This document shows, piece by piece, positions 14,488 through 22,174 of a stretch of 49,782 nucleotides of DNA (position 1 is its first letter; the number at the start of each line of letters is the position of its first letter). Location of the stretch: IMG/VR virus record IMGVR_UViG_3300032285_003041, positions 1 to 49,782 of that record; one strand, given 5' to 3'. The translations under genes and the position numbers were made by a program. Origin of the DNA: a virus. Below the pieces are notes generated by a model. It ran no database searches. It saw only the letters and a list, made by a program, of their open reading frames with translations, and was not told the DNA's origin.

Positions 14488-15402
14488 ATGGATTTTGAGA
14501 GATATGAAGACGCACCCAGCATTACACCTGGGTCTACTTCCTATTTCAGTGCGCCTTCATCTAACTTAGATCCTAAGCTTTTTCAAGGTGATCACCTAAA
14601 TGCTTGGGTTCGTTCTGGCGTCCTAACTATGCTCTTTGAGTATTTGGTTAAGCACTACGCTGAGCCACATACATGGACGCACGCATGGCTTGCAGGATCC
14701 GGAGTTTCTTTTCAATGGGAAGCTTCAAGGGAACCAGGTGACCTGGATTGCTTAGTGGGAATTGATTACGTCAAGTTCCGTCAAAGCAATCCAGAGTTCA
14801 TCGGTTACTCAGATTTGGAAATTGCAAAGACTTTCAATGAAGGCTTCAGTGCAGACCTTATGCCTAGTACACGTAACTGGGAAGGCTATGAGCTTACATA
14901 CTATGTAAATCCACAATCAGATATTAGGGATATTAATCCTTATGCTGCATACGATCTGACTGCGGATCTTTGGACTGTATACCCAGACCGTAATCCTCAA
15001 CCACCATACAGCCGTGCTTGGGAACAAAAGACTATGCGGGATGAGGATATGGCAAAAGATATGCTTCGTAAGTATTCAGATGCTTTAAACGAAGTTCGTA
15101 ATACTGCCAACCCTGCATACCGTATCAATGCGGAGCGTAAGCTTCGCCTAGCAATGGAACAAGCCGTTGCTTTCTATGACGATATTCATCAAAATCGTCA
15201 CGTAGCATTCAGTAAGACGGGGGCAGGGTATGCAGACTTTAACAATTACCGTTGGCAAGCTGGTAAGCGTTCTGGTGTAGTGCAGGCCCTAAGATCTATC
15301 AAAGAACATAAAACATCTTTGGATGCTGAAGTTCAAAAGCAAACTTACGGCATAGAGTTACCGGATGCATCTACTGTAGTCCGGAGAACATTGCGTGGTT
15401 AA
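14488..15402 (+). CDS. Nucleotidyltransferase-fold protein
   Basis: A 304-aa protein with the signature of the Pol-beta-like nucleotidyltransferase superfamily: AGS at 69-71, thirteen residues, then DLDCLV at 85-90 (pattern G-S-x13-D-h-D-h). The third carboxylate cannot be fixed by eye. Members add nucleotides to RNA, proteins or small molecules; the substrate here is unknown. The C-terminal half is helical (LRKYSDALNEVRNTANPAYRINAERKL) and could act as a partner domain as in MNT/HEPN pairs, which is inference. It overlaps a 33-aa zinc knuckle gene. Confidence 0.68.
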   Translation: MDFERYEDAPSITPGSTSYFSAPSSNLDPKLFQGDHLNAWVRSGVLTMLFEYLVKHYAEPHTWTHAWLAGSGVSFQWEASREPGDLDCLVGIDYVKFRQSNPEFIGYSDLEIAKTFNEGFSADLMPSTRNWEGYELTYYVNPQSDIRDINPYAAYDLTADLWTVYPDRNPQPPYSRAWEQKTMRDEDMAKDMLRKYSDALNEVRNTANPAYRINAERKLRLAMEQAVAFYDDIHQNRHVAFSKTGAGYADFNNYRWQAGKRSGVVQALRSIKEHKTSLDAEVQKQTYGIELPDASTVVRRTLRG

Positions 15403-15496
15403 TTGCATAAGATGTAAACACCGTATGGATTATGGGGTTTGCGAAGTAGAAGATTGTAAATGTATTTGTGCACGAGAAGGTACACCGGAGGATTAA
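15395..15496 (+). CDS. 33-aa cysteine-rich zinc knuckle
   Basis: GTG 15395 overlaps the end of the previous gene, has GGAG eight bases upstream, and its TAA directly touches the next ATG (15497). The peptide has CIRC at residues 4-7, then C16, C21, C23 and C25. The spacing and gene coupling argue for a real metal-binding miniprotein. Confidence 0.65.
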   Translation: MVNCIRCKHRMDYGVCEVEDCKCICAREGTPED

Positions 15497-15961
15497 ATGG
15501 CTACAGCTCTCATCTCAGTTGAGGGAGTAATGAAGACTGAAGGTGGAGACCCAATTCAAGAGGGCATCCGTCTTTATCGTATTCTTGCTGAACAATATCG
15601 TGTGGTTATCTGCTCTGACCAGTCTAATGAATTAACTGAGCACTTTCTCCGTAGCAATATGATTGTTGGGTATGCCGATATCTATGATGATAGGCATTTT
15701 TTTGAGGGCCAGGATTTGAGGGCCCGCCATCTTGATATGGCTTTAGCTCGTGGTAAAGTCGCATTGTTTATTGACCCGGACGCAGACCGTTGCGCCTATG
15801 CTCTATCTAAGAACGTAACTACCCTTATGTTTGCTGAGCCTAAATTTGTACGTACAACCCGTATGGTAAAACCTTGGGAAGACCTTAAGGTAGAGATTGA
15901 ACGCCAACGGGATGCCTTGCTTGAAGCCCACCTCGGAAGCCAGATTAAGCGCTACGAATGA
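15497..15961 (+). CDS. HAD-like protein with altered catalytic motif
   Basis: A 154-aa protein resembling HAD-superfamily phosphatases: a hydrophobic strand then SVEGVM where the active family has DxDGT, a middle SDQS (motif II-like) near residue 41, and ALFIDPDADRCAYAL near residue 88 as in motif IV. The first Asp is replaced by Glu/Val context, so catalysis is doubtful. It ends in an ATGA overlap with the TGT-like gene, suggesting a joint role. Confidence 0.6.
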   Translation: MATALISVEGVMKTEGGDPIQEGIRLYRILAEQYRVVICSDQSNELTEHFLRSNMIVGYADIYDDRHFFEGQDLRARHLDMALARGKVALFIDPDADRCAYALSKNVTTLMFAEPKFVRTTRMVKPWEDLKVEIERQRDALLEAHLGSQIKRYE

Positions 15962-17436
15962 ACATAGTCTTCATGGGCGGAGAAGTACCCTCACATAGAA
16001 CTCTCCTGACTGGTGTCGGGGTTAAACACATTAGCATCAACTACTTCAGGCTGGTTAAGCGTGGACTCCCAAAGACCAAAGATTATCTGCTCAAGGGTAG
16101 GTTCCCTGATGATGTCCTGATCTATGTAGATGGTGGTGGGCATCAAATCAATGATCTGAATATGACACAGCGTGAGCTTGAAGAGTACGCCGCTAACTAT
16201 CAGGATTGGGTTGCTATTAATGAAGATAGAATCCACCTTGCCACAGAGTTAGATGCCACAGCTTTAGGACCTAATTGGATTAATCACCAGCGTCGTACTT
16301 TTTGGGAAGACTTTGGTCTAGAACGCACCTCTATGGTGTGGCACTCAGAAACAGGCCACACTGGTCTCTACAACCTCGCAGAACAATATCTCAACGTTTC
16401 TATCTTGGGTGAGACAATTGAGGACGATACGAGCCTTTCAGCCCGTTCTAGAGCCCTTTTGAGCCAGTTCCCAGACCTGCAGTTGCACGGAATCGCATGT
16501 GCTAAGCCAGATAATTTGAGGCAAGTACCTGTAACTACGGCTGCTACCCTGTCTTGGTTAAGTCCGATGATGAGAGGCGAGACAATTGTCTGGGATGGCA
16601 CTAGACTAGTCCGCTATCAGAAGAAACAAAAAGACCAGGCTCGTCCCCGCTACAAAGCGATCATCGAGAAGGCCGGATTAGACTTCGACAAGATTATGAA
16701 TGACGATAGTAACGAGGTTACCCGCCTTGCTATCTGGAGTTACCTGCAGCTCGAGAAATCATTAGACAAACAAAGGAAGCCCATGTTATCTGATAACAAC
16801 GATCCATTAGATAGTGCAGGATCTGCGGAAACCCGTGGGGTCAGTCCTGATAATAGAGGTGTTGAGGTGCGGAAAGATTTGACTGCCCGCAAGCCTGAAG
16901 AGATGACAACGCTGCCCGTTTTTGGTGTTACAACCAAGACAGTTTTTGAAAAAGACATTGATGGAAGAGACATTTTGAGAGATGCTCCGGTCTTAGAGAG
17001 TACTCAAACTTCCTTCCGTCAGTGCAATACCTGCTTCGTGGCAGCCAATTGTCCGGCCTTCAAACCGAACAATTCTTGCGCCTTCAGCCTTCCAGTTGAG
17101 ATTAAGACCAAGGAGCAACTCAAGGGATTACTTAACGCAATTATCGAAATGCAGGGCGCTAGAGTCGCTTTTGCACGTTTTGCTGAAGAATTAAACGGCG
17201 GATACCCGGATCCAAATACCGGGCAAGAGATTGACCGACTCTTTAAGATCGTAAATGAGGTCAAGAAATTAGAGGAGAACAAAGAGGTTCTCCGCATGAC
17301 CGTGGAGCGTCAAAGCTCTGGTGGAGTCATGTCGGCACTATTTGGAGACCGGGCAAATACCCTAAAGGAATTGTCTGGAAATGGTTTAAGCGAAGGGGAT
17401 GCCAGCAAAATAATCAAAGACCAATTAGAGGGGTAG
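15958..17436 (+). CDS. TGT/DpdA-like protein with Cys-rich C-terminal extension
   Basis: A 492-aa protein. Residues 1-240 follow the order of motifs of phage tRNA-guanine-transglycosylase-like (DpdA) enzymes: GGEVPSHR near 7, YVDGGGHQIN at 57-66 in place of the catalytic DSG loop, LDAT near 98, WHSETGHTGL near 129, LHGIACAKPDNL near 178, then TTAATLSWLSPMMRG. DpdA exchanges guanine for a 7-deazaguanine in DNA. No preQ0 synthesis genes lie in this window. The C-terminal half has CNTC-x5-NC-x7-C near residues 352-372, a possible zinc or Fe-S site, and a charged helical tail. Assignment rests on motif order only. Confidence 0.5.
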   Translation: MNIVFMGGEVPSHRTLLTGVGVKHISINYFRLVKRGLPKTKDYLLKGRFPDDVLIYVDGGGHQINDLNMTQRELEEYAANYQDWVAINEDRIHLATELDATALGPNWINHQRRTFWEDFGLERTSMVWHSETGHTGLYNLAEQYLNVSILGETIEDDTSLSARSRALLSQFPDLQLHGIACAKPDNLRQVPVTTAATLSWLSPMMRGETIVWDGTRLVRYQKKQKDQARPRYKAIIEKAGLDFDKIMNDDSNEVTRLAIWSYLQLEKSLDKQRKPMLSDNNDPLDSAGSAETRGVSPDNRGVEVRKDLTARKPEEMTTLPVFGVTTKTVFEKDIDGRDILRDAPVLESTQTSFRQCNTCFVAANCPAFKPNNSCAFSLPVEIKTKEQLKGLLNAIIEMQGARVAFARFAEELNGGYPDPNTGQEIDRLFKIVNEVKKLEENKEVLRMTVERQSSGGVMSALFGDRANTLKELSGNGLSEGDASKIIKDQLEG

Positions 17437-17477
17437 TACCTGATAACAGTGAGAATATATAAGAAAGAGGATATGTA

Positions 17478-19508
17478 ATGTTTTCGTTTAAACTAGCAGA
17501 AGATTTTATCAGCGGCTACCGTTCGAAGAAGGTGCCTTGGGGATACCAAGATGCTGCCGGTAACTCCGTAGGGGAGATTACCTTCCTTCGTACCTACTCT
17601 CGTCTTAAAGAGGATGGAACTAAGGAAACTTGGACTGATGTATGTGAGCGTGTCATCAACGGCATGTACTCATTACAGAAAGACCATGCAAAGCAAAACC
17701 GCCTACCTTGGTCAGATATCAAGGCTGCCTCATCCGCTAAAGAAGCCTTTGACCGCCTATGGAACCTAAAGTGGACCCCACCTGGACGTGGACTCTGGAT
17801 GATGGGTACCCCACTCGTTAATGTTCAAAAGAACTCTGCAGCGTTGCAGAACTGCTCCTTTGTATCTACAAACGCTATGACCAAGATTGATCCGGCAAAG
17901 CCATTTGCATTCCTCATGGAAGCATCTATGCTGGGAGTTGGCGTAGGGTTTGACGACAAGGGTGCAGACAAAGACTTCACTATCTATGATTGCACAGAAG
18001 GAGACACCTATGTCATCCCCGACACCAGAGAAGGCTGGGTTGAATCCACAGCCGCCCTCATCAATAGCTACCTTAAGCCAGATACGAAATGCCCTGTATT
18101 CGACTACTCGCTCATCCGACCTGCAGGCACTCCGATTAAAACCTTTGGAGGCACCGCAGCCGGAGCAGAACCGCTAATCAAACTTCATAATCATATCTCT
18201 AAGATCTTTGGAGGTCGTGCAGGTGGCAAGCTCACTCGTCGTGACATTGCGGATCTTGGAAACCTGATTGGAGTATGTGTCGTATCTGGAAACGTTCGCC
18301 GCTCAGCTGAGCTACTTATTGGTCGTATTGACGATGAGGAATTTCTGAACTTAAAGAATTCAGAAGCATTCCCAGAGCGTAACTCTTATGATCCGGAAGC
18401 ACCAGGCTGGGGTTGGATGTCTAACAACTCTGTTGAGGTATCTGTTGGTCAGGACTTAACTCCCATCATTGAGGGTATTGCCCGCAACGGTGAGCCAGGA
18501 GTTATCTGGATGGACGTAACTCGTAAGTACGGCCGTCTATCAGATCCTGAGAATAACAAAGACTGGAGAGCCGCTGGGTACAACCCATGTGCTGAACAAT
18601 CATTGGAGTCAATGGAGTGTTGTACTCTTGTTGAGACATACATCAACCGCCATGACAGCCTAGATGATTTCAAGCGTACCTTGAAGTTTGCATATCTCTA
18701 CGCTAAAACCGTTACTTTGATTCCTACTCACTGGGAGGAGACCAACGCTATCATGCAACGCAACCGTCGCATTGGTACGTCAATCTCCGGTATCGCCAAC
18801 TTCGCTGATACAAAGGGTCTCCCACTTCTTCGTACATGGATGGACGAGGGCTATGCCGTCGTAACTAACTATGACAAGAGTTATTCTGAGTGGTTGGGTA
18901 TCCGTGAGTCAATCAAGATGACAACTGTAAAGCCATCAGGCACAGTCTCAATTTTGGCGGGAGAATCCCCAGGAGTTCACTGGACTCCAGGTGGAGCGTA
19001 CTTCCTACGTACAATCCGCTTCTCAAACAATGATCCAATGTTGCCTCTATTTAAGATGGCTAACTACCGTATTGAGCCTTCAAGTACGGACCCAGACAAT
19101 ACATCTGTTGTTTACTTCCCAATCAAGTCGCAGGCAATGCGTTCTGAGAAAGATGTATCTATCTACGAGAAGATGGCTCTTGCTGCAACTGCACAGCGTT
19201 ACTGGTCAGATAACTCTGTATCTGTAACTGTGTCGTTTAATCCTAAGACAGAAGCCGAAGCTATTGGCACCGTACTACACATGTACGATGGTCAATTAAA
19301 GACTGTGTCATTCCTTGCCATGGATGATACTCTTTACCCCCAAATGCCGTACACCCAGAGTACTGCTGAGGAATATGAAGAAGCCCGCATGACCCTGTTT
19401 CCAATTGATTTGGCCGGGGTATATGAAGGTATGGCGTTTGATGCTGTAGGAGAGGCCTATTGCACCACAGACGCTTGTGAAGTAAAGCTAGTAAGAGACA
19501 ACGCCTAA
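17478..19508 (+). CDS. Adenosylcobalamin-dependent class II ribonucleoside-triphosphate reductase
   Basis: A 676-aa monomeric class II RNR that converts ribonucleotides to deoxyribonucleotides with coenzyme B12. Seen: ALQNCSF with Cys126 (redox cysteine), NPCAEQ with the thiyl-radical Cys371 and Glu373, PSGTVS near residue 478, and a C-terminal redox pair Cys662/Cys667 (CTTDAC). The length matches the RtpR type. A single enzyme of this class works aerobically or anaerobically if B12 is supplied by the host. GAGG precedes ATG 17478. It is followed within nine bases by the acidic 55-aa gene. Confidence 0.93.
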   Translation: MFSFKLAEDFISGYRSKKVPWGYQDAAGNSVGEITFLRTYSRLKEDGTKETWTDVCERVINGMYSLQKDHAKQNRLPWSDIKAASSAKEAFDRLWNLKWTPPGRGLWMMGTPLVNVQKNSAALQNCSFVSTNAMTKIDPAKPFAFLMEASMLGVGVGFDDKGADKDFTIYDCTEGDTYVIPDTREGWVESTAALINSYLKPDTKCPVFDYSLIRPAGTPIKTFGGTAAGAEPLIKLHNHISKIFGGRAGGKLTRRDIADLGNLIGVCVVSGNVRRSAELLIGRIDDEEFLNLKNSEAFPERNSYDPEAPGWGWMSNNSVEVSVGQDLTPIIEGIARNGEPGVIWMDVTRKYGRLSDPENNKDWRAAGYNPCAEQSLESMECCTLVETYINRHDSLDDFKRTLKFAYLYAKTVTLIPTHWEETNAIMQRNRRIGTSISGIANFADTKGLPLLRTWMDEGYAVVTNYDKSYSEWLGIRESIKMTTVKPSGTVSILAGESPGVHWTPGGAYFLRTIRFSNNDPMLPLFKMANYRIEPSSTDPDNTSVVYFPIKSQAMRSEKDVSIYEKMALAATAQRYWSDNSVSVTVSFNPKTEAEAIGTVLHMYDGQLKTVSFLAMDDTLYPQMPYTQSTAEEYEEARMTLFPIDLAGVYEGMAFDAVGEAYCTTDACEVKLVRDNA

Positions 19509-19516
19509 GGAGAAAT

Positions 19517-19684
19517 ATGTCAGACGAACTAAACCCAGACCTATTTGACGAAGAATTCGAAGAGGACTTTGAAGATGGCCTAGATGAACTAGACCTTGAC
19601 GAAGAAGACTTGGAAGATCTTGAAGCAGATCTAGCAGATGATGAGGGATGCAGCTGCGAAGAAGATTGCATTTGTGAGGCCTAA
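19517..19684 (+). CDS. 55-aa very acidic protein with CxC...CxC tail
   Basis: ATG 19517 with AAGGAG, directly after the RNR stop. About half of the residues are Asp or Glu, with regular Leu (DELDLDEEDLEDLEADLADD), and the C terminus reads GCSCEEDCICEA (C45, C47, C51, C53). It may be a redox or metal-binding helper of the RNR or a DNA-mimic-like protein; both are inference. The terminator follows 22 bases later. Confidence 0.68.
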   Translation: MSDELNPDLFDEEFEEDFEDGLDELDLDEEDLEDLEADLADDEGCSCEEDCICEA

Positions 19685-19691
19685 AAAACGG

Positions 19692-19703
19692 CCAACACAA
19701 ACA
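19692..19703 (+). repeat. Copy h of the CCAACACAAACAA element (12/13)
   Basis: CCAACACAAACA in the sense direction of the RNR transcript, eight bases after the stop at 19684. It is the only plus-strand copy; the other seven are on the minus strand at 20948-29477. Confidence 0.6.
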
Positions 19704-19706
19704 TTT

Positions 19707-19733
19707 GGCCCCCCGCTCAATGAGCGAGGGGCC
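19707..19733. terminator. Terminator between convergent transcripts
   Basis: GGCCCC (19707-19712) pairs with GGGGCC (19728-19733), and CGCTC/GAGCG extends the stem at the tip. It lies between the acidic gene (+, ends 19684) and the 19749 gene (-). Confidence 0.82.
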
Positions 19734-19748
19734 ATTTGTTTGCCCTTA

Positions 19749-19958
19749 TTAACTAGCCAATACTCTACCCGAGTTATCCATCAACTCAAAATATTGGGTG
19801 TCCGAGTCTTCTATATCTTCATAGCTCTCCAACTCATCAGGGTATGTATCCCCTGCAAGTAGCTGTTCGTATATATCTTTAGCGTGCTCAGCATTATCAG
19901 CATCAAATATTAATGTGCCGTTTTTTGTTGCACTGAACATTACTCTGAACTTAGCCAT
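19749..19958 (-). CDS. Hypothetical protein
   Basis: A 69-aa acidic protein beginning MAKFRVMFSATKNGTLIFDADNAEHAKDIYEQLL, reminiscent of small beta-alpha folds (strand, strand, helix). It overlaps the preceding zinc gene by 8 bases and is the last gene of the minus-strand block before the convergent terminator. Unknown function. Confidence 0.78.
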   Translation of the reverse strand: MAKFRVMFSATKNGTLIFDADNAEHAKDIYEQLLAGDTYPDELESYEDIEDSDTQYFELMDNSGRVLAS

Positions 19959-20085
19959 TAGTACTCTCCTTATCAGCTATGCATTCGCATGGTTCTACAT
20001 CGTATTCGTTATCATCGCCATGGTACGTAACTCCCGTACCATGGCATATTTGACATGTCTTAGGCAAGACGGTTTCCATATCCAT
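19951..20085 (-). CDS. 44-aa DnaJ-type zinc knuckle protein
   Basis: Starts at ATG 20085 in a TAATG overlap and runs into the next gene's start. It has CQICHGTG at residues 11-18 (the CxxCxGxG repeat of DnaJ zinc fingers) and CEC at 33-35, enough for one zinc site. Size and coupling match the other zinc miniproteins in this window. Confidence 0.72.
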   Translation of the reverse strand: MDMETVLPKTCQICHGTGVTYHGDDNEYDVEPCECIADKESTNG

Positions 20086-20372
20086 TAGGCGTCAGCTTTC
20101 CAACTTAACTCACCTGATAGATGTGTAGGCTTACCGGCATCATTTGTAGCACCGATTACCATCTTGATTGACTTACGTGGAGTGTTATCAATTACATATT
20201 GCTTTAGATAACGCTTTGCTGCTGATGGATTAGCCCATGCAGAGTGAACGCCTGGACCAGCAGAGATAGCACCACTAACACCTTCGGTGATAGTTAAGAG
20301 CCATGCCCCACCTTTTTCTACTGCTGTGTTCTTAGTTAGTGCTGCGTTTAGTGTTCGTGTTACTTTAGCCAT
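20085..20372 (-). CDS. Hypothetical protein, possible HicB-like partner
   Basis: A 95-aa protein. The stretch GGAWLLTITEGVSGA followed by a helix NPSAAKRYLKQYVI loosely parallels the strand-helix layout of HicB antitoxins. It lies directly downstream of a HicA-like gene (ten-base gap), the usual toxin-antitoxin order. The sequence match is weak, so this is offered as a hypothesis. Confidence 0.75.
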   Translation of the reverse strand: MAKVTRTLNAALTKNTAVEKGGAWLLTITEGVSGAISAGPGVHSAWANPSAAKRYLKQYVIDNTPRKSIKMVIGATNDAGKPTHLSGELSWKADA

Positions 20373-20382
20373 TTTGCCCTCC

Positions 20383-20619
20383 TTAGAGCTTTATGTCTTT
20401 GTTGAAGCCAACTTTCTTAAGATCTCGCAAGATATTCTTGCCAGCTCTTCGGTCACCCAAAGATTGTGGCCCAAAGAAGACTACCTTCTTGGTCTCGGGG
20501 TTAACCACTTTAACATGGTGCTTACCTGGGGTTAGACTGACTTCTAAGCCAGCTATCTCCAAAGCTTCCACCAGTTTCCTTACCTCTTTAGTTTTTATTG
20601 GTATTGACGCAAAGAACAT
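20383..20619 (-). CDS. HicA-like (YcfA) mRNA-interferase-fold protein
   Basis: A 78-aa protein with the HicA dsRBD-like layout: an N-terminal helix (KTKEVRKLVEALEIAG), the GKHHVKV strand containing the conserved His (residues 34-35), and a C-terminal LRDLKKVGF helix. HicA toxins cleave mRNA. In phage genomes solitary HicA-fold proteins can also be RNA binders. The start ATG 20619 has AGGAG at longer than usual spacing (11). It may pair with the downstream 20085 gene. Confidence 0.75.
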   Translation of the reverse strand: MFFASIPIKTKEVRKLVEALEIAGLEVSLTPGKHHVKVVNPETKKVVFFGPQSLGDRRAGKNILRDLKKVGFNKDIKL

Positions 20620-20687
20620 TTACATCGTTTCTCCTATCTTGGTGTATTATTACGAGTGTTAGCTCTCAAAGAACAGAGTTCACACCC

Positions 20688-20912
20688 TCAAGGCCCCGGG
20701 ATTGCGCCCCGGGGACTTACTTCCTCTATAGACTCAATATAGCTTTCTTCGCCTGGACGATTCAAATCATTGACATTCCACCATCTCTCTAGGTTTCTGT
20801 CGTAGACTTTTAGAGCCCATTCTCGATTAGATATATTGCTTTGATCATCTATTCGCCAGCGTTTTAGCTTTACTCTGAATGTGACACGTAGATCATACAT
20901 ATCGTTATCCAT
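20688..20912 (-). CDS. Hypothetical protein
   Basis: A 74-aa protein rich in Arg, Trp and Asp (VTFRVKLKRWRIDDQ, LERWWNVNDL). The end of the gene contains a CCCCGGG/CCCGGGG stem (20694-20700 with 20708-20714), which may act as an attenuator for downstream genes. No family is recognised. Confidence 0.75.
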   Translation of the reverse strand: MDNDMYDLRVTFRVKLKRWRIDDQSNISNREWALKVYDRNLERWWNVNDLNRPGEESYIESIEEVSPRGAIPGP

Positions 20913-20947
20913 TTATCCCCCTTCTCTTATATTCCATTCTAGCGGGA

Positions 20948-20960
20948 TTGTTTGTGTTGG
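20948..20960 (-). repeat. Copy a of the CCAACACAAACAA element
   Basis: Perfect 13-mer on the minus strand, one base after the stop of the 20962 gene, in front of the 20688-20912 gene. Confidence 0.7.
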
Positions 20961-20961
20961 G

Positions 20962-21156
20962 TCAAATTTCCTCACCACTATCGTTGTAGATAGATCCGAT
21001 TTCAGTCCACCCAGCCATTTCATCTTCTCTCCATAGATGAGATTCACTATTGGTTATAGTGTCCTCAGCCATAGCTTCGGCTTCATTTCTGCTGCTTGCT
21101 TCAACCACGTAGTCATAGATTTTATGCTCATGGATTGTTACTCTATACATTGACAT
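20962..21156 (-). CDS. Hypothetical protein
   Basis: A 64-aa protein (MSMYRVTIHEHKIYDYVVEASSRNEAEAMAEDTI), with a strand-strand-helix layout similar to the 19749 and 22174 proteins. These may form a family of small beta-alpha proteins. ATG 21156 is preceded by GGAGAGG, which decides against the upstream ATG at 21204. It overlaps the DUF4192 gene by 14 bases. Confidence 0.75.
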   Translation of the reverse strand: MSMYRVTIHEHKIYDYVVEASSRNEAEAMAEDTITNSESHLWREDEMAGWTEIGSIYNDSGEEI

Positions 21157-21625
21157 AATGTACCTCTCCATCTTGTGTGATTGTTGTTGCCCCATCAGCT
21201 CCATAACAAGCTTCTACTACTATGGGGTCTAACTCTTTACGCATTGTTTGGAATGCATCTGCCGGCCAACCAGCTGACATTACCCTTTTCAACAATTGGG
21301 CTAAAGAATAATCTTTATCCAATCTAAGAGCATAGTTCAACAGCATAGTTGATTTTTCTACATTACCTAGCTCATAGTAAAACATAGCTTGTAGTGTTAC
21401 AAATGGTGCTAGGTCTTCAGATGGTGCATGCACACATAGATACTGCATGAGTTTGATGCCCTCATCCAATGTCCAGCGAGTAGGCAAGCCCATGAGCCAA
21501 TCACGGACTTGTACATCAGAGTTAACTGCAAGAATAACTGCTTCCAGCTTTTCTCCTGTTAACTCGATGTCATTGTTAAGTGACTCTGCGATTAATTCAC
21601 AGACTTGCTTGCGTGTCACTATCAT
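21143..21625 (-). CDS. DUF4192 C-terminal-domain protein
   Basis: A 160-aa protein matching the C-terminal half of actinobacterial DUF4192 proteins: VRDWLMGL, then APSEDLAPFVTLQAMFYYELGN, then ALRLDKDYSLAQLLKRVMSAGWP. The family is nearly confined to Actinobacteria and its biochemical role is unknown. Full host proteins are about twice as long, so this is a half-length phage version. AAGGAGAAAAAG precedes ATG 21625. The family assignment supports an actinobacterial host. Confidence 0.78.
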   Translation of the reverse strand: MIVTRKQVCELIAESLNNDIELTGEKLEAVILAVNSDVQVRDWLMGLPTRWTLDEGIKLMQYLCVHAPSEDLAPFVTLQAMFYYELGNVEKSTMLLNYALRLDKDYSLAQLLKRVMSAGWPADAFQTMRKELDPIVVEACYGADGATTITQDGEVHYVNV

Positions 21626-22079
21626 TCTTTTTCTCCTTTTTCTCAGTTGTACGGAATGTACGATCTGGTGTAGGCCAGCTGTACGGTAGATCGTCCGGCA
21701 CATCAAACCTATAATGAATAGGGTCTTTGCGCTTTAGATTAGATTTATGGGAGCGGTGAAACTTGCGTTTACCCCACCACCACGGTGCATCCCAACCTTG
21801 CAAGTCATACTCTGCATGTATTTCTTGCAGCCTTGCTTGCACGTTGTCTTCAAACCCACGAAGTCTCCATTCCATGCACATAGCATTCGTGTACATATAT
21901 AGAAAACCTTCGTGTCCTCGCCACATTACTGCAGCGGGATGGTTGCGCCATCCTTTGGTTAGACCCAAGTTGGCCCTTAGAATCTGCAACGCTTCTACAC
22001 GTTGTTTTCCAAGTCTCCTGTTGTCTAAGGATTTAGCTGTTTTTGTCATATCAGGCCAAGGCAGAAATGTGTTAACCAT
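21597..22079 (-). CDS. MSMEG_6728-family protein (pyrimidine-dimer-glycosylase-like)
   Basis: A 160-aa protein with NTFLPWPDMTKTAKSLDNRRLGKQRVEALQIL at the N terminus, GWRNHPAAVMWRGHE in the middle, and HRSHKSNLKRKDP near the end, the hallmarks of the MSMEG_6728 family, which is related in sequence to DenV-like pyrimidine-dimer DNA glycosylases. A role in UV repair fits a sunlit-water phage but is inferred. The stop overlaps the start region of the DUF4192 gene. Confidence 0.78.
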   Translation of the reverse strand: MVNTFLPWPDMTKTAKSLDNRRLGKQRVEALQILRANLGLTKGWRNHPAAVMWRGHEGFLYMYTNAMCMEWRLRGFEDNVQARLQEIHAEYDLQGWDAPWWWGKRKFHRSHKSNLKRKDPIHYRFDVPDDLPYSWPTPDRTFRTTEKKEKKNDSDTQASL

Positions 22080-22174
22080 TATTCCTCCTTAAGTAAGAAC
22101 TCTAATAGTTCATCATCGGTCATTTCCCAGAGTTGTTTACCTACACGCTTTTGCAAGTAGATTAGATCTCCCAT
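22079..22174 (-). CDS. 31-aa peptide, unknown
   Basis: A short frame from ATG 22174 (TAATG with the upstream stop) to a TAA that overlaps ATG 22079 of the next gene. The product begins MGDLIYLQKRVGKQLW and ends LLEFLLKEE. The perfect coupling on both sides is the main support; the AAGGAGG near its end is the ribosome site of the next gene. Confidence 0.5.
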   Translation of the reverse strand: MGDLIYLQKRVGKQLWEMTDDELLEFLLKEE

